Shown: positions 7,665 through 16,389 of the stretch, in pieces | How the letters are laid out: every line of letters starts with the position of its first letter | Position numbering within the stretch: the stretch's first letter is position 1 | Assembly (NCBI GenBank): GCA_016710385.1 | Contig: JADJVX010000012.1 | Span: 1 to 64,000, forward strand | Source of the DNA: Actinomycetales bacterium | GTDB taxonomy: Bacteria > Actinomycetota > Actinomycetes > Actinomycetales > Dermatophilaceae | DNA: 64,000 nucleotides | Reading direction: 5' to 3' | Program-made: the position numbers and the translations under genes | Notes under the pieces: generated by a model | What the model was told of the DNA's origin: nothing | The model's database searches: none | Seen by the model: the letters and a program-made list of their open reading frames with translations, nothing else

Positions 7665-8441
7665 TCACGCCCCCGTGCTGTTCAGGGCTTCCGGCGGGAG
7701 GCTCGCGGCAGCGCCTTCGACGGTGAGCCCGGTGATGCGGCCCTCGCCGTCGAGGGTGACAGTCAAGATGCCATGCGGCAGGTCAAGGAGTCGCTCGTCA
7801 ACCCCAGTGGGCGCCTCGCTCGCCTCGGCGTCGGCACCACAGGCCAGGTATGCCGTGTCGCTCGCCTCGTCGTGCCGCCATCGTGGCGGACCGTCACGAC
7901 GCGCGGATCGCGGTGCGCCAGGCCGATTTTCGGGCAGCTCGACCGGCCCGAGCAGGTGGATCCACCGGTGATCCTGCTGGCCTGGCAGTCGCTCGAGCTC
8001 GCGCACCAGCGGAGTGGACGCGCTCGCCATGGCCCGCAGGGTGGCCTCGACCGCGGCCCGGTCGGGGAAGGCGTGCAGGCGCTCACACCTGGTTTTGAGC
8101 TCGCCGGGAGCCTGAGCGCCGCGCAACAGCAACACGGTGAGCAGGGCGCGTTGGTCGTCGGGCAGCGGCAGGGTTTCCAGGAGGCGTTGCTTGTATTTCA
8201 CCGCTCGCGCACCCGAATCGGCCCGCACCAACCGCACGAGCGCACGGGACTGCAACCGCAGGGTCACTTCGACGAGGTCGTTCTCGCTGTAGTCGACGAC
8301 CGGGTCGCGACTGGTCGACTGGTTGCACGCTAGCCGCAGCGAGTTGAGGGTCAGGGGGTAGCTCGCGGGGACGGTGATCTCCTTCTCCATGAGCGAGCCG
8401 AGCACCCGTTGCTCCGAAGGGTCCAACACCGGCAGGTCCAT
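7665..8441 (-). CDS. YceH family (DUF480) protein
   Basis: A 258-residue protein whose N-terminal two thirds match the YceH/DUF480 family. It starts LDPSEQRVLGSLMEKEITVP, includes the typical LACNQSTSRDPVVDYSENDL, and carries two winged-helix-like domains. LLTVLLLRGAQAPGELKTRC is the second domain. The last 100 residues (acidic, Ala-rich) are an extension weakly conserved in actinobacteria. Function is unknown. The gene is divergent from the alpha/beta hydrolase, with 50 bases between the two starts. Confidence 0.8.
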   Translation of the reverse strand: MDLPVLDPSEQRVLGSLMEKEITVPASYPLTLNSLRLACNQSTSRDPVVDYSENDLVEVTLRLQSRALVRLVRADSGARAVKYKQRLLETLPLPDDQRALLTVLLLRGAQAPGELKTRCERLHAFPDRAAVEATLRAMASASTPLVRELERLPGQQDHRWIHLLGPVELPENRPGAPRSARRDGPPRWRHDEASDTAYLACGADAEASEAPTGVDERLLDLPHGILTVTLDGEGRITGLTVEGAAASLPPEALNSTGA

Positions 8442-8491
8442 AGGCCCTGTTGTATCCCAGCCTCGAGGTCAACGTCGATATCGTCGCGCTC

Positions 8492-9217
8492 ATGAGTGAC
8501 ACGACGGTCCTGCTGCTGCACGGACTCGGGGGGAATGCCGCGGTGTGGGACGGCGTCCGGGGGGCGCTGGGCGACGTGCCGGTCGTCGCCCCGGATCTGC
8601 CCGGGCACGCCGACGGCGCGCGGCTGGTGCGCTATGACATCGGCCTGATGGCTGCCTCCCTCGCCGCCCAGCTCGACCCCACGCTCCGGTATGCCGTGCT
8701 CGGCCACTCGCTCGGTGGTGCTGTGGGGTTGGCCCTGTCCAGTGGCTGGTTCGGGGTGCAGATCACTCGGGTGGTGGGCCTGGGGATCAAGGTGGCGTGG
8801 ACCGACGCCGAGAAGGCGGGCGCTGCGGCGCTGGGGGCCAAGCCGGTGGCGTGGTTCGAACGCAGGGAGGCTGCCGTCGATCGCTTCGTCAAGGTCGCCG
8901 GCCTGGTGGGCCTGGTCGACGCCGACGCCGAGGCGGTGCGGCGGGGTGTCATGGTGGGCCTGGACGGACGGTGGCGCACCACCGTCGAACCCTCGACCGT
9001 GGCGGCGGGCGCTCCCGACATGGCCGGGTTGCTCGGGGCGTCCCGGGCGCACGTCCGGTTGGCTCGCGGTGACCTCGATCCGATGGTGACGACCGCCGAT
9101 CTGGATGCGGTGTGTGCTGCGCCGGTCGTGCTGCCGGGGCTTGGCCACAATGCCCACGTCGAAGACCCATCGGCTGTCGCTGCGCTGGTGCGGCGCGAGT
9201 TGCTGCAGGCGGGCTGA
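8492..9217 (+). CDS. Alpha/beta hydrolase
   Basis: A 241-residue hydrolase: HGLGG oxyanion strand at residues about 8-12, nucleophile elbow GHSLGG (about 71-76), and a late GLGHNAHVEDPSAVA carrying the catalytic His. The Asp of the triad is probably in LARGDLDPMV. The ATG at 8492 is chosen because a TATCGT -10 box lies seven bases upstream, suggesting a leaderless mRNA. Substrate is not predictable. It is followed after three bases by the P-loop-like gene, so the two are likely cotranscribed. Confidence 0.8.
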   Translation: MSDTTVLLLHGLGGNAAVWDGVRGALGDVPVVAPDLPGHADGARLVRYDIGLMAASLAAQLDPTLRYAVLGHSLGGAVGLALSSGWFGVQITRVVGLGIKVAWTDAEKAGAAALGAKPVAWFERREAAVDRFVKVAGLVGLVDADAEAVRRGVMVGLDGRWRTTVEPSTVAAGAPDMAGLLGASRAHVRLARGDLDPMVTTADLDAVCAAPVVLPGLGHNAHVEDPSAVAALVRRELLQAG

Positions 9218-9220
9218 CCG

Positions 9221-9814
9221 TTGGCCGTTCCTGCGCTGGACTTCCCCGCCCTGGTGGCCCGAGCCCACGACCTGGCCTGGCCCGGGCGCCGGGTCATTCT
9301 TGGGGTCACCGGCCTGCCGGGAGCGGGCTCCGACGTGCTCGGTCAAGCCCTCGTCCGTCGCCTCAACACCGGGCCGGCCCCCGATGCGATTCCGGTGCCG
9401 GGCGCGCCGTCCGACTGGGCGGCCTACCTGCCGGTGGGTGACGACGCCGCGGGCTTCCGCGCCGCGGCCGAAGCGCTGACCGGCGACATCGGGGCGACGG
9501 TCCACCTGCCCGGCTCGGCCGAGGTGGGCGGTCACATCCGGCTGGTCGTCGCCGTGGGGGATTGGCTGCTGTCGGACGGCGATTGGGCGCACGCGCGCCG
9601 GCGCATCGACGAGGTGTGGTGGGCGCACCTGCCGATTGCCGATCGGGTTGCGCGGTTGTTGGCCCAACAGCACGCCAATGGCCTGGCCGCGGGTCAGGCC
9701 GGCGAGTGGGTGGCCCAGGTGGCCCAGCCGCGCGCCCGTGAGATCGCGACCTACGTCGACCGCGCTGACCTGCTCATCCCGATGGGAGTCCCGACCGCAT
9801 CCCCGAACACCTGA
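9221..9814 (+). CDS. Uridine-kinase-like P-loop protein lacking the Walker A lysine
   Basis: A 197-residue protein of the nucleoside-kinase/phosphoribulokinase group. It has the opening strand RRVILGVTGLPGAGSDVLGQ and a segment GGHIRLVVAVGDWLLSD corresponding to the acidic-strand region. The Walker A motif should read GxxGxGK(S/T) but here is GLPGAGSD, without the lysine and Ser/Thr. ATP binding may therefore be weak or lost. The start is a TTG three bases after the hydrolase stop, with no better alternative. Function is uncertain. Confidence 0.6.
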   Translation: MAVPALDFPALVARAHDLAWPGRRVILGVTGLPGAGSDVLGQALVRRLNTGPAPDAIPVPGAPSDWAAYLPVGDDAAGFRAAAEALTGDIGATVHLPGSAEVGGHIRLVVAVGDWLLSDGDWAHARRRIDEVWWAHLPIADRVARLLAQQHANGLAAGQAGEWVAQVAQPRAREIATYVDRADLLIPMGVPTASPNT

Positions 9815-9928
9815 TCCGGGGCGGCGACCTAGCCGACCCGAGCGGAGACCCGCACCGACGGCACGCGCGACGGCACCGGCGATCATCCCGTCGCGCGACG
9901 GCATACCGAAGCGTTTAGCGTGGCCCTC

Positions 9929-10615
9929 ATGACCGCACCGTCCGCGCCCCACCGGCCCCACGCGCTGCTCGTGCGGCTGGCTGTGTGTCTCGGGCTGGGC
10001 GTCGTCGTGGGTGCCCTGTCGGTGCCGCGCTTCGGCGCGATCGAGGGCGGGGTGGCCGCGTGGATCGCCGCGGCCGGAGTCTTCACCGCGTGGACCTGGG
10101 CCGTGATCGGACGGATGCCGGGCGAGCAGGCGCAGGCGCACGCGACGTGGGAATACTCCAACCGCGCCGTCATCGACGGCATCTTGCTGGTCGGCAGTGT
10201 CGCGTCGCTCGTGGGCGTCGGGTTGCTGCTCTTCCGGGCCAGCGGCGCCGGCAGCGCGCCGCCGTGGGAGGCGCTCGCAGGGGTGTTGTGTGTGGTCGCG
10301 TCGTGGCTGCTCGTGCACACGATCTTCACCCTCCGGTATGCCGCGTTGTACTACCGCGGCACGCCTGGCGGGATCGACTTCAACCAGTCCGAGCTGCCCG
10401 ACTACCGCGACTTCGCCTATCTCGCCTTCTCGATCGGGATGACCTATCAGGTGTCGGACACCAACCTGCAGAACTCCCAGATCCGGCGCGCGGCACTGGC
10501 GCACTCGTTGCTGTCGTATCTCTTCGGCTCGGTCGTGCTCGCGACGACGATCAACCTCGTCGTGCAATTGGCCGGCTCGGGCGGCACGGGTGGCGCGAGC
10601 GGAGGCGGGTCGTGA
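9929..10615 (+). CDS. DUF1345 membrane protein
   Basis: A 228-residue integral membrane protein with five likely helices, near residues 15-35, 40-60, 88-108, 120-145 and 195-215. The DUF1345 signature region is present (WLLVHTIFTLRYAALYYRG, FSIGMTYQVSDTNLQNSQIR). Function is unknown. The ATG at 9929 is preferred to a GTG nine bases earlier. The stop overlaps the amidohydrolase GTG (GTGA), so translation is coupled. Confidence 0.8.
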   Translation: MTAPSAPHRPHALLVRLAVCLGLGVVVGALSVPRFGAIEGGVAAWIAAAGVFTAWTWAVIGRMPGEQAQAHATWEYSNRAVIDGILLVGSVASLVGVGLLLFRASGAGSAPPWEALAGVLCVVASWLLVHTIFTLRYAALYYRGTPGGIDFNQSELPDYRDFAYLAFSIGMTYQVSDTNLQNSQIRRAALAHSLLSYLFGSVVLATTINLVVQLAGSGGTGGASGGGS

Positions 10616-12246
10616 CGACTGCCGACCCAGGTCGCTCGTCGGGGGGCGGGATGCTCGTCCGGGGGGTGCGGTTGGTCGCGATCGATCGACCCACCTCAGA
10701 CGGTGAGGTCGACCTGCGCATTCGGGCTGGGGCGGTGACCGATGTCGGCGTCGGTCTGCGGGCCAGCCGCGACGAGGTGGTGCTCGACGGCGAGGGTCGC
10801 TGGGCGATTCCCGGGCTGTGGGACACGCACGTCCACCTCACCCAATGGGCGCTGCAGGCCGGGCGCATCGACACCTCTGGCACCGCATCGGCCGAGGCGG
10901 TGCTCGACCTGGTGCGGGCCCGGGTGGCCAGGGAGACAGGTGTCGACGGGCCGGGCGCGGGGGGTGACCGGACGGCATACCCAGTGCTGCAGGGCTATGG
11001 ACACCGGACGGCGACCTGGCCGCGCGAGCCCACCGTGGCGCAGCTCGACGCGGTGAGCGCCGGCCGCCCGGTCGTCCTGGTGAGCGGCGATGCCCATCAC
11101 GGCTGGCTCAACTCGCCGGCGCTGCAGCTGTTCGGGCTCGCGCCGCGGGCAGGGGTGGTCGCCGAGGACGAGTGGTTCCCGATCTTCGCGCGGCTGGGGG
11201 AGCTTGCGGGGTCACCGGCGGCGACCGAGGCGGCCGTCCGTGCGGCGGTCGGGGCCGCGCAGGCGCGCGGGATCGTCGGCATCGTCGATCTGGAATGGGG
11301 CGGAGCGCCGGCCCAATGGCAGGACCGGTATGCCGGTGGGCTGCGAACGCTGCGGGTGCGGGCCGGGGTCTATGCCGACGGCCTCGACGCCGCGCTCGCT
11401 GCGGGCCGGCGCAGTGGTGACCCGCTCGTGCCGGGCGGCGCCCTGGTGGAGATGGGACCGCTCAAGGTGATCTCCGACGGGTCGCTCAACACCCGCACCG
11501 CCTTCTGCCACGAGCCCTACGTCGATGCTGGTGCCGTTGCTGGTGCCGTTGCTGGTGCCGATGTGAGTGCGGTGCCGGGTGGCGCGAACGGGGGCCGGGG
11601 CGCGCCGAATCTGTCCCAGGCCGACCTCGTCGACCTGATGCGGCGGGCCACCGCCGGCGGGCTGCAGGTCGCGATCCACGCCATCGGTGACGCGGCCCTG
11701 GACTCGGCGCTCGATGCGTTCGCCGTCGCCGGGGCCGCCGGCTCGATCGAACACGCCCAGCTCATCTCACCCACCGCGCCCGCGCGGATGGCCGCGCTCG
11801 GGCTCACCGCCAGCATTCAACCCGCGCACCTCTGGGACGACCTCGCGGCCATCGCCCGCTGCTGGCCCGATCGCGACGAGCGCTGCTACGCCTTCCGCGC
11901 GCTGCTGGCAGCCGGGGTCCCGCTGGCCCTCGGCTCCGATGCGCCGGTGTCGCCGCTGGACCCCTGGTTGGCCATCGCCGCCGCCGTGCACCGCAGCCCT
12001 GACGAGCGTCCGCCATGGCACCCCGAGCAGTCGCTCACCGTCCGCGAGGCGCTCGCGGCGTCGGTCGACGGACAGGGCACGCTGCGGTCCGGGTCGCGTG
12101 CGGATCTCGTTCTGTTGGAAGCCGATCCGCTGGCAGGTGAGGATCTCGCGGGAGGCGACCGGACGGCATACCTGCGTCGTATGCCGTGCGCCGTCACCAT
12201 CGTGGCCGGCGAAGTGGTCCACGGCCCCAGTGATGCGGTGCGCTGA
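10612..12246 (+). CDS. Amidohydrolase, YtcJ/amidohydrolase-3 family
   Basis: A 544-residue metal-dependent hydrolase. Metal ligands are visible in the first motif WDTHVHLTQW, in AIHAIGDAALDSALDAF, in the SIEHAQLI histidine and in LGSDAPVSPLDPW. The C-terminal SGSRADLVLLEADPL is the usual end of this family. An insertion at about residues 305-330 (11525-11610) is made of repeated Ala-Gly-Ala-Val units from a 12-base repeat. It probably acts on an N-acyl or amide substrate in the cytoplasm, and the substrate is unknown. Confidence 0.8.
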   Translation: MTTADPGRSSGGGMLVRGVRLVAIDRPTSDGEVDLRIRAGAVTDVGVGLRASRDEVVLDGEGRWAIPGLWDTHVHLTQWALQAGRIDTSGTASAEAVLDLVRARVARETGVDGPGAGGDRTAYPVLQGYGHRTATWPREPTVAQLDAVSAGRPVVLVSGDAHHGWLNSPALQLFGLAPRAGVVAEDEWFPIFARLGELAGSPAATEAAVRAAVGAAQARGIVGIVDLEWGGAPAQWQDRYAGGLRTLRVRAGVYADGLDAALAAGRRSGDPLVPGGALVEMGPLKVISDGSLNTRTAFCHEPYVDAGAVAGAVAGADVSAVPGGANGGRGAPNLSQADLVDLMRRATAGGLQVAIHAIGDAALDSALDAFAVAGAAGSIEHAQLISPTAPARMAALGLTASIQPAHLWDDLAAIARCWPDRDERCYAFRALLAAGVPLALGSDAPVSPLDPWLAIAAAVHRSPDERPPWHPEQSLTVREALAASVDGQGTLRSGSRADLVLLEADPLAGEDLAGGDRTAYLRRMPCAVTIVAGEVVHGPSDAVR

Positions 12247-12314
12247 CGCCGAACCGTCGCGGCCGACCTCTCGGCGCGCGAGAGGACCGCCGGGTAAATA
12301 CAAGACGACCAAAG

Positions 12315-12349
12315 GGCACATAGCACCCTCTGGAATGGTGCAATGTGCC
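12315..12349. promoter_or_regulatory. Inverted repeat upstream of tctC
   Basis: GGCACATAGCACC and GGTGCAATGTGCC are complementary at 12 of 13 positions around a nine-base loop, ending 45 bases before tctC. It has no U tract and lies in the leader, so it is an operator or attenuator candidate for the transporter operon. No dedicated regulator is adjacent. Confidence 0.5.
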
Positions 12350-12393
12350 ATCGCGGTCCCAGCAATGTCGCTGTCTACGTGAAGGAGCTCTCC

Positions 12394-13425
12394 ATGGCAT
12401 CGCCCCTGTCCTCCTCCCGCCGCTCCACTTACCGCCTGTTGGCGGTTTCCGCGGCAGCCGCCCTGGGCTTGTCTGCGTGTGGCAGTTCGAGTGGCACCAC
12501 CGGCGCTGCCGCCGGCAGCAACTACCCGACCGGCACGATCACGATGGTGGTCCCCTTCTCAGCCGGCGGCCCGACCGACACGGTCGCGAGGCTCGTGGCC
12601 GAGCCGATGAGCAAGACCCTCGGCCAGCAGATCATCGTCCAGAACGTCGAAGGCGCCGGAGGCACCCTGGGCGCGGGCGAGGTGGCCAAGGCCAAGAACG
12701 ACGGCTACAAGATCCTCATGCACCACATCGGCATGTCGACGGCACCGGCGCTCTATTCCAACCTGGCGTTCAAGCCGCTCGAGAGCTTCCAGACCATCGG
12801 TCTGGTCACCGAGGTGCCGATGACGATCATCTCCAAGAAGGACCTGCCGCCGACGAACCTCAAGGAACTCGTCGACTACGTCAAGGCCAACAAGGAGAAG
12901 GTCACCTACGCCAACGCCGGCGTCGGCTCGGCGTCGCAGCTGTGTGGCCTGCTGATCGAGAAGGCCTTCGGTGTCGACCTCACCGAAGTGCCCTACAAGG
13001 GCACCGGCCCGGCGATGACCGACCTCGTCGGTGGCCAGGTCGACTTTATGTGCGACCAGACGACCAACACCAGCGCCCAGATCAAGCCGGGCAAGGTCAA
13101 GGCCTACGCGGTCACGACCGCCGAGCGGGTCAAGAGCCTGCCGGACATCCCGACGACGACCGAGTCGGGCATGCCCGAGCTCAAGGTCGGCGTGTGGCAC
13201 GGTCTCTACGCTCCGGCCGGCACCCCGGAGGCCGTCGTCAAGAAGCTCACCGACGCCCTGGCCGCAGCCCTCAAGGACCCGAAGGTCATCGAGAAGATGG
13301 CCGACCTCGGCACTGCACCGGAAGCGGCCGACCAGATCAACCCGGCTGCCCACACCGCCAAGCTCAAGGCTCAGCTCGACCTCTGGACGCCCGTCATCAA
13401 GGCCGCCGGAGTGAAGGCCGCCTAA
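12394..13425 (+). CDS. tctC: Tricarboxylate-type transporter binding lipoprotein TctC
   Basis: A 343-residue extracytoplasmic binding protein of the Bug/TctC family. It has a lipoprotein signal ending in the lipobox LGLSAC (Cys near residue 29), then YPTGTITMVVPFSAGGPTDT, the first ligand loop of the family. Further conserved parts are VPYKGTGPAMTDLVGGQVDF and GVWHGLYAPAGTPEAVVKKL. GAAGGAG lies at good distance from the ATG at 12394. It captures an organic acid (citrate, other tricarboxylate or aromatic acid) outside the membrane and delivers it to TctAB. Confidence 0.9.
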   Translation: MASPLSSSRRSTYRLLAVSAAAALGLSACGSSSGTTGAAAGSNYPTGTITMVVPFSAGGPTDTVARLVAEPMSKTLGQQIIVQNVEGAGGTLGAGEVAKAKNDGYKILMHHIGMSTAPALYSNLAFKPLESFQTIGLVTEVPMTIISKKDLPPTNLKELVDYVKANKEKVTYANAGVGSASQLCGLLIEKAFGVDLTEVPYKGTGPAMTDLVGGQVDFMCDQTTNTSAQIKPGKVKAYAVTTAERVKSLPDIPTTTESGMPELKVGVWHGLYAPAGTPEAVVKKLTDALAAALKDPKVIEKMADLGTAPEAADQINPAAHTAKLKAQLDLWTPVIKAAGVKAA

Positions 13426-14033
13426 TGGCCACCAACAACGGTCCCGCCCCCGCTCGGGGGCGGGACCCGTCCGAGGCGACCCCCCCGGGTGGTTCCGACG
13501 GGGCCGCTCACGGTGGCACCGACGGCGCCGCCGACAGTCCTTCCACGCCCAGCCGGTGGCAGCTGACCAAGGCCGACTTCTTCTCGGGGGCAATCTTCGT
13601 CGCCTTCGGTGTCGCCTTTGCTGCGGCGTCCTCGCAATACACCGTCGGCACCCTGCTGCGGATGGGACCGGGCTACTTCCCGCGACTGCTGGGCATCATC
13701 CTCGCGGTCATGGGGCTGGCCATCGTCGCGCTCGCGGCACTGCGCTTCGTGCGACCGCGGGCCGACGATCAGGTCCCCGAAGACCAACCCGTGCCGTGGA
13801 TGCGCGGCAGTCTCCTCTTGGTGGCGGTCCTGCTGTTCGGATTCATCATCAGCGGGGCCGGGTTGCTGCCCACCGTGCTCATCACGACGTTCATCGCGGC
13901 GCTCGCCGGACAGGGCACCACGCCCGCCCGCGCCGCGGTGATCGCCGCGGGCATCACCCTCCTGTGCATGGTCATTTTCGTGTTCCTGCTGCGCCTGACC
14001 GTGCCGTTGTTCGGACCGTGGGTCGGAGGCTGA
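13425..14033 (+). CDS. tctB: Small membrane subunit TctB
   Basis: A 202-residue protein starting at the ATG that overlaps the tctC stop (TAATG). A disordered Pro/Gly/Asp-rich stretch covers residues 1-45. Four likely membrane helices of the TctB fold follow (DFFSGAIFVAFGVAFAA; LGIILAVMGLAIVALAAL; SLLLVAVLLFGFIISGAGLL; AGITLLCMVIFVFLLRLTV). MGPGYFPRLLGIIL is a typical TctB motif. The long soluble N-terminus is unusual. It forms the permease with TctA. Confidence 0.9.
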   Translation: MATNNGPAPARGRDPSEATPPGGSDGAAHGGTDGAADSPSTPSRWQLTKADFFSGAIFVAFGVAFAAASSQYTVGTLLRMGPGYFPRLLGIILAVMGLAIVALAALRFVRPRADDQVPEDQPVPWMRGSLLLVAVLLFGFIISGAGLLPTVLITTFIAALAGQGTTPARAAVIAAGITLLCMVIFVFLLRLTVPLFGPWVGG

Positions 14034-14036
14034 TCG

Positions 14037-15533
14037 ATGGACAACATCCTGCTGGGCATCCAGACCGCCCTCACCCCGACCAACCTCTTGGTTTGTCTCA
14101 TCGGCTGTGCCCTCGGCACGGCTGTCGGGGTGCTCCCCGGTATCGGCCCGACCGCGACCATCGCATTGTTGCTGCCGATCACGTTCAACTTCGACCCGGT
14201 GTCCTCGCTCATCATGCTGGCGGGGATCTACTACGGGGCGCAGTACGGCGGCTCGACGACCGCGATCCTGCTCAATCTGCCCGGTGAGACCTCTGCGGCC
14301 GTGACCGCCATCGACGGCTATCAGATGGCCCGACAGGGCAGAGCCGGCCAAGCCCTGGCGACAGCGGCCTTGGGGTCGTTCTTCGCCGGCACCGTGGCGA
14401 CGGTCGTGCTGGCCGTCTTCGCCCCGCCACTGGCCGAGGCGGCCTTGAAGTTCGGTCCGGCTGAGTACTTCTCGCTCGTGGTCCTCGGCCTGGTGGCCTC
14501 CATTGCGTTGGCGAGCGGGTCGCTGTGGAAGGCGCTGGCGATGATCATGCTCGGCCTGCTGCTCGGCCTGGTCGGGCAGGACGTCGAATCAGGTGCCTCC
14601 CGGTTCACCTTTGGCGCCGGCGAGCTCGACGGCGGCTTGAACTTCGTCTCGCTCGCGGTCGGGATGTTTGGTGTCGCCGAGATCCTGCGCAACCTCGCGA
14701 CCGGCATCCATCGCCCGTCCATGGTGCGCGAGGTCAAGAGCCTGCGGCTGAGCCGCCAGGACTTCAAAGACATGACCCCGCCGGTGCTTCGCGGCACGCT
14801 GATGGGCTCGTTGCTGGGCATCCTGCCCGGTGCCGGTCACGTGCTCGCGTCGTTCACGTCCTACTCGGTGGAGAAGCGCATCTCCAAGACCCCGGAACGC
14901 TTCGGCCACGGGGCGATCGAGGGTGTGGCGGCCCCGGAATCGGCGAACAACGCAGCGGCCCAGACCTCGTTCATCCCGCTGCTCACGCTCGGTCTGCCGG
15001 CCAACCCGGTGATGGCCCTGCTCATCGGGGCGTTCATCATCCAGGGCATCACTCCGGGCCCCAATGTCATCAACGACGAGCCGGTGCTCTTCTGGGGCCT
15101 CATCGCTTCGATGTGGGTGGGCAACCTCATGCTCGTCGCGCTCAACCTGCCGCTCATCGGGCTGTGGGTGAAGCTGCTGACCATCCCCTACCGGGTGCTG
15201 TTCCCGGCGATCATCGCCTTCTCGACCATCGGGTGCTACTCCCTGGGCCTGAACGCCTATCACGTGTTCGCCATCGCGTTCTTCGGGTTGTTGGGCTATG
15301 TGCTCATCCGGTTCGGCTGTGAGCCGGCGCCGTTGCTGCTGGGCTTCGTCCTCGGGCCGTTGCTGGAGGAGAACTTCCGCCGGGCCATGACGATTTCGCG
15401 CGGGGACGCCTCGGTGTTCCTCACCCGGCCGATCTCGCTTGCGATGCTCATCGTCGCAGCGATCTTCCTTGTGGTCGCGGTGCTGCCGTCGATCAAGAAG
15501 AAGCGCGACGTGGTCTTCGCCGAGGACGAGTAG
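14037..15533 (+). CDS. tctA: Large membrane subunit TctA
   Basis: A 498-residue protein with about 11-12 membrane helices and the two hallmark repeats of TctA: GCALGTAVGVLPGIGPTATI near residue 25, and GTLMGSLLGILPGAGHVLAS near residue 255. YYGAQYGGSTTAILLNLPGE is also diagnostic. The gene follows tctB after three bases. It is the proton- or sodium-coupled transport subunit. The operon ends at the motif hairpin 15566-15608. Confidence 0.92.
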   Translation: MDNILLGIQTALTPTNLLVCLIGCALGTAVGVLPGIGPTATIALLLPITFNFDPVSSLIMLAGIYYGAQYGGSTTAILLNLPGETSAAVTAIDGYQMARQGRAGQALATAALGSFFAGTVATVVLAVFAPPLAEAALKFGPAEYFSLVVLGLVASIALASGSLWKALAMIMLGLLLGLVGQDVESGASRFTFGAGELDGGLNFVSLAVGMFGVAEILRNLATGIHRPSMVREVKSLRLSRQDFKDMTPPVLRGTLMGSLLGILPGAGHVLASFTSYSVEKRISKTPERFGHGAIEGVAAPESANNAAAQTSFIPLLTLGLPANPVMALLIGAFIIQGITPGPNVINDEPVLFWGLIASMWVGNLMLVALNLPLIGLWVKLLTIPYRVLFPAIIAFSTIGCYSLGLNAYHVFAIAFFGLLGYVLIRFGCEPAPLLLGFVLGPLLEENFRRAMTISRGDASVFLTRPISLAMLIVAAIFLVVAVLPSIKKKRDVVFAEDE

Positions 15534-15565
15534 GGGCCCGCTTTCGCGGTCATCCGCCACGACCC

Positions 15566-15608
15566 AGAGGTATGCCGTGACGTCCAGGTGACGTCACGGC
15601 ATACCTCT
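15566..15608. terminator. Hairpin of paired dispersed motifs between tctA and usp
   Basis: The arm AGAGGTATGCCGTGACGTC and its exact complement (19 bp each) flank a five-base loop. It lies between convergent genes and can act in both directions. There is no long U tract, as is common in actinobacterial intrinsic terminators. Confidence 0.75.
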
Positions 15609-15669
15609 GTGCGGTGTGCGGTGTGCGGCGTCGTGCCGGGGCGCAATGAGCGACGGGGGAGCGATGCTG

Positions 15670-16089
15670 CTAGCGGCGCCAGCCGCGGTGGTGGCTGTCT
15701 GCGGCCTTGACGGCCAGCACCGGGCAGTCGGCCTCGAGCAGGATCTTCTGCGCCACCGAGCCCATGATGAGCTTGCCGACCGGAGTGCGACGGCGTAGCC
15801 CGATGACGATCAACTCGGCCCGGCGTTCCGCGGCGACGTGCAGGATCTGTTCGGCCGGGTCGAGCCCCTCGACGAGTTGGACCAGTTCGTGGGTCACACC
15901 CGACTCGTTGAGGAAGTCGTCGAGGCTGCCCATCTGCGACGAGGACGCGAACCGGGGATCGACGGGGGCGTCGCCGCGGGTGGCGTTGACGATCAGGAGC
16001 GTCAGGCCGCGATCACGGGCCTCGATGACGGCCCGTTCGATGGCGGCGCGGCCTTCGGGGGTGGGGATGTAGCCGACGACAGCGACCAT
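15670..16089 (-). CDS. Universal stress protein
   Basis: A 139-residue single-domain UspA protein. It starts with strand VAVVGYIPTPEGRAAIERAV and ends with the ATP-binding signature: LIVIGLRRRTPVGKLIMGSV, then AQKILLEADCPVLAVK. The GLRxRTPVGKLxxGSxA pattern fits the ATP-binding subfamily. It likely responds to starvation or redox stress. It is convergent with tctA. Confidence 0.88.
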   Translation of the reverse strand: MVAVVGYIPTPEGRAAIERAVIEARDRGLTLLIVNATRGDAPVDPRFASSSQMGSLDDFLNESGVTHELVQLVEGLDPAEQILHVAAERRAELIVIGLRRRTPVGKLIMGSVAQKILLEADCPVLAVKAADSHHRGWRR

Positions 16090-16389
16090 TGCGTGACACC
16101 TTCCTCGTCGGGTGTGAAGCCTCGGGTGGAAGCTGAGGATGGCCCATTGTGCCCGTTCGACGGCCGCTCGTGCGGTCTAGCGAGAGGGGTTCGCGGGTAG
16201 CGCCGAAACGTCCGTGGTCAGCGCCGAACCGGGGATGGTGGCGAGTCATCAGGCCCGGGGTGACGCGAGCCATGAGCCTGCGGGTGGCGGACGGCATACC
16301 GGGGCTGGGAGACTTGGACGTTGCGTCCCCTGCCGTATTTTCCGTGATCCGTCGCGTGGCCAGAGGGGTGGCCGCGCCGGGTCCTCACC
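16090..16389. other. Intergenic region between usp and malic enzyme
   Basis: Both flanking genes read outward, so both promoters should lie here. It holds one copy of the dispersed motif (about 16291) and no convincing gene. A TTGCGT-like hexamer and CCGTATTTTCCGTGATCC-like AT-richer bases near 16320-16350 may belong to the malic enzyme promoter. Confidence 0.3.

Noticed and set aside
8351..10567. Long minus-strand open frame
   Set aside because: His/Arg/Gly-rich shadow of the hydrolase, P-loop and DUF1345 genes; no family features.
12345..14033. Long plus-strand open frame over tctC and tctB
   Set aside because: Arg/His-rich out-of-frame reading joined to the true tctB frame; tctC and tctB are clear.
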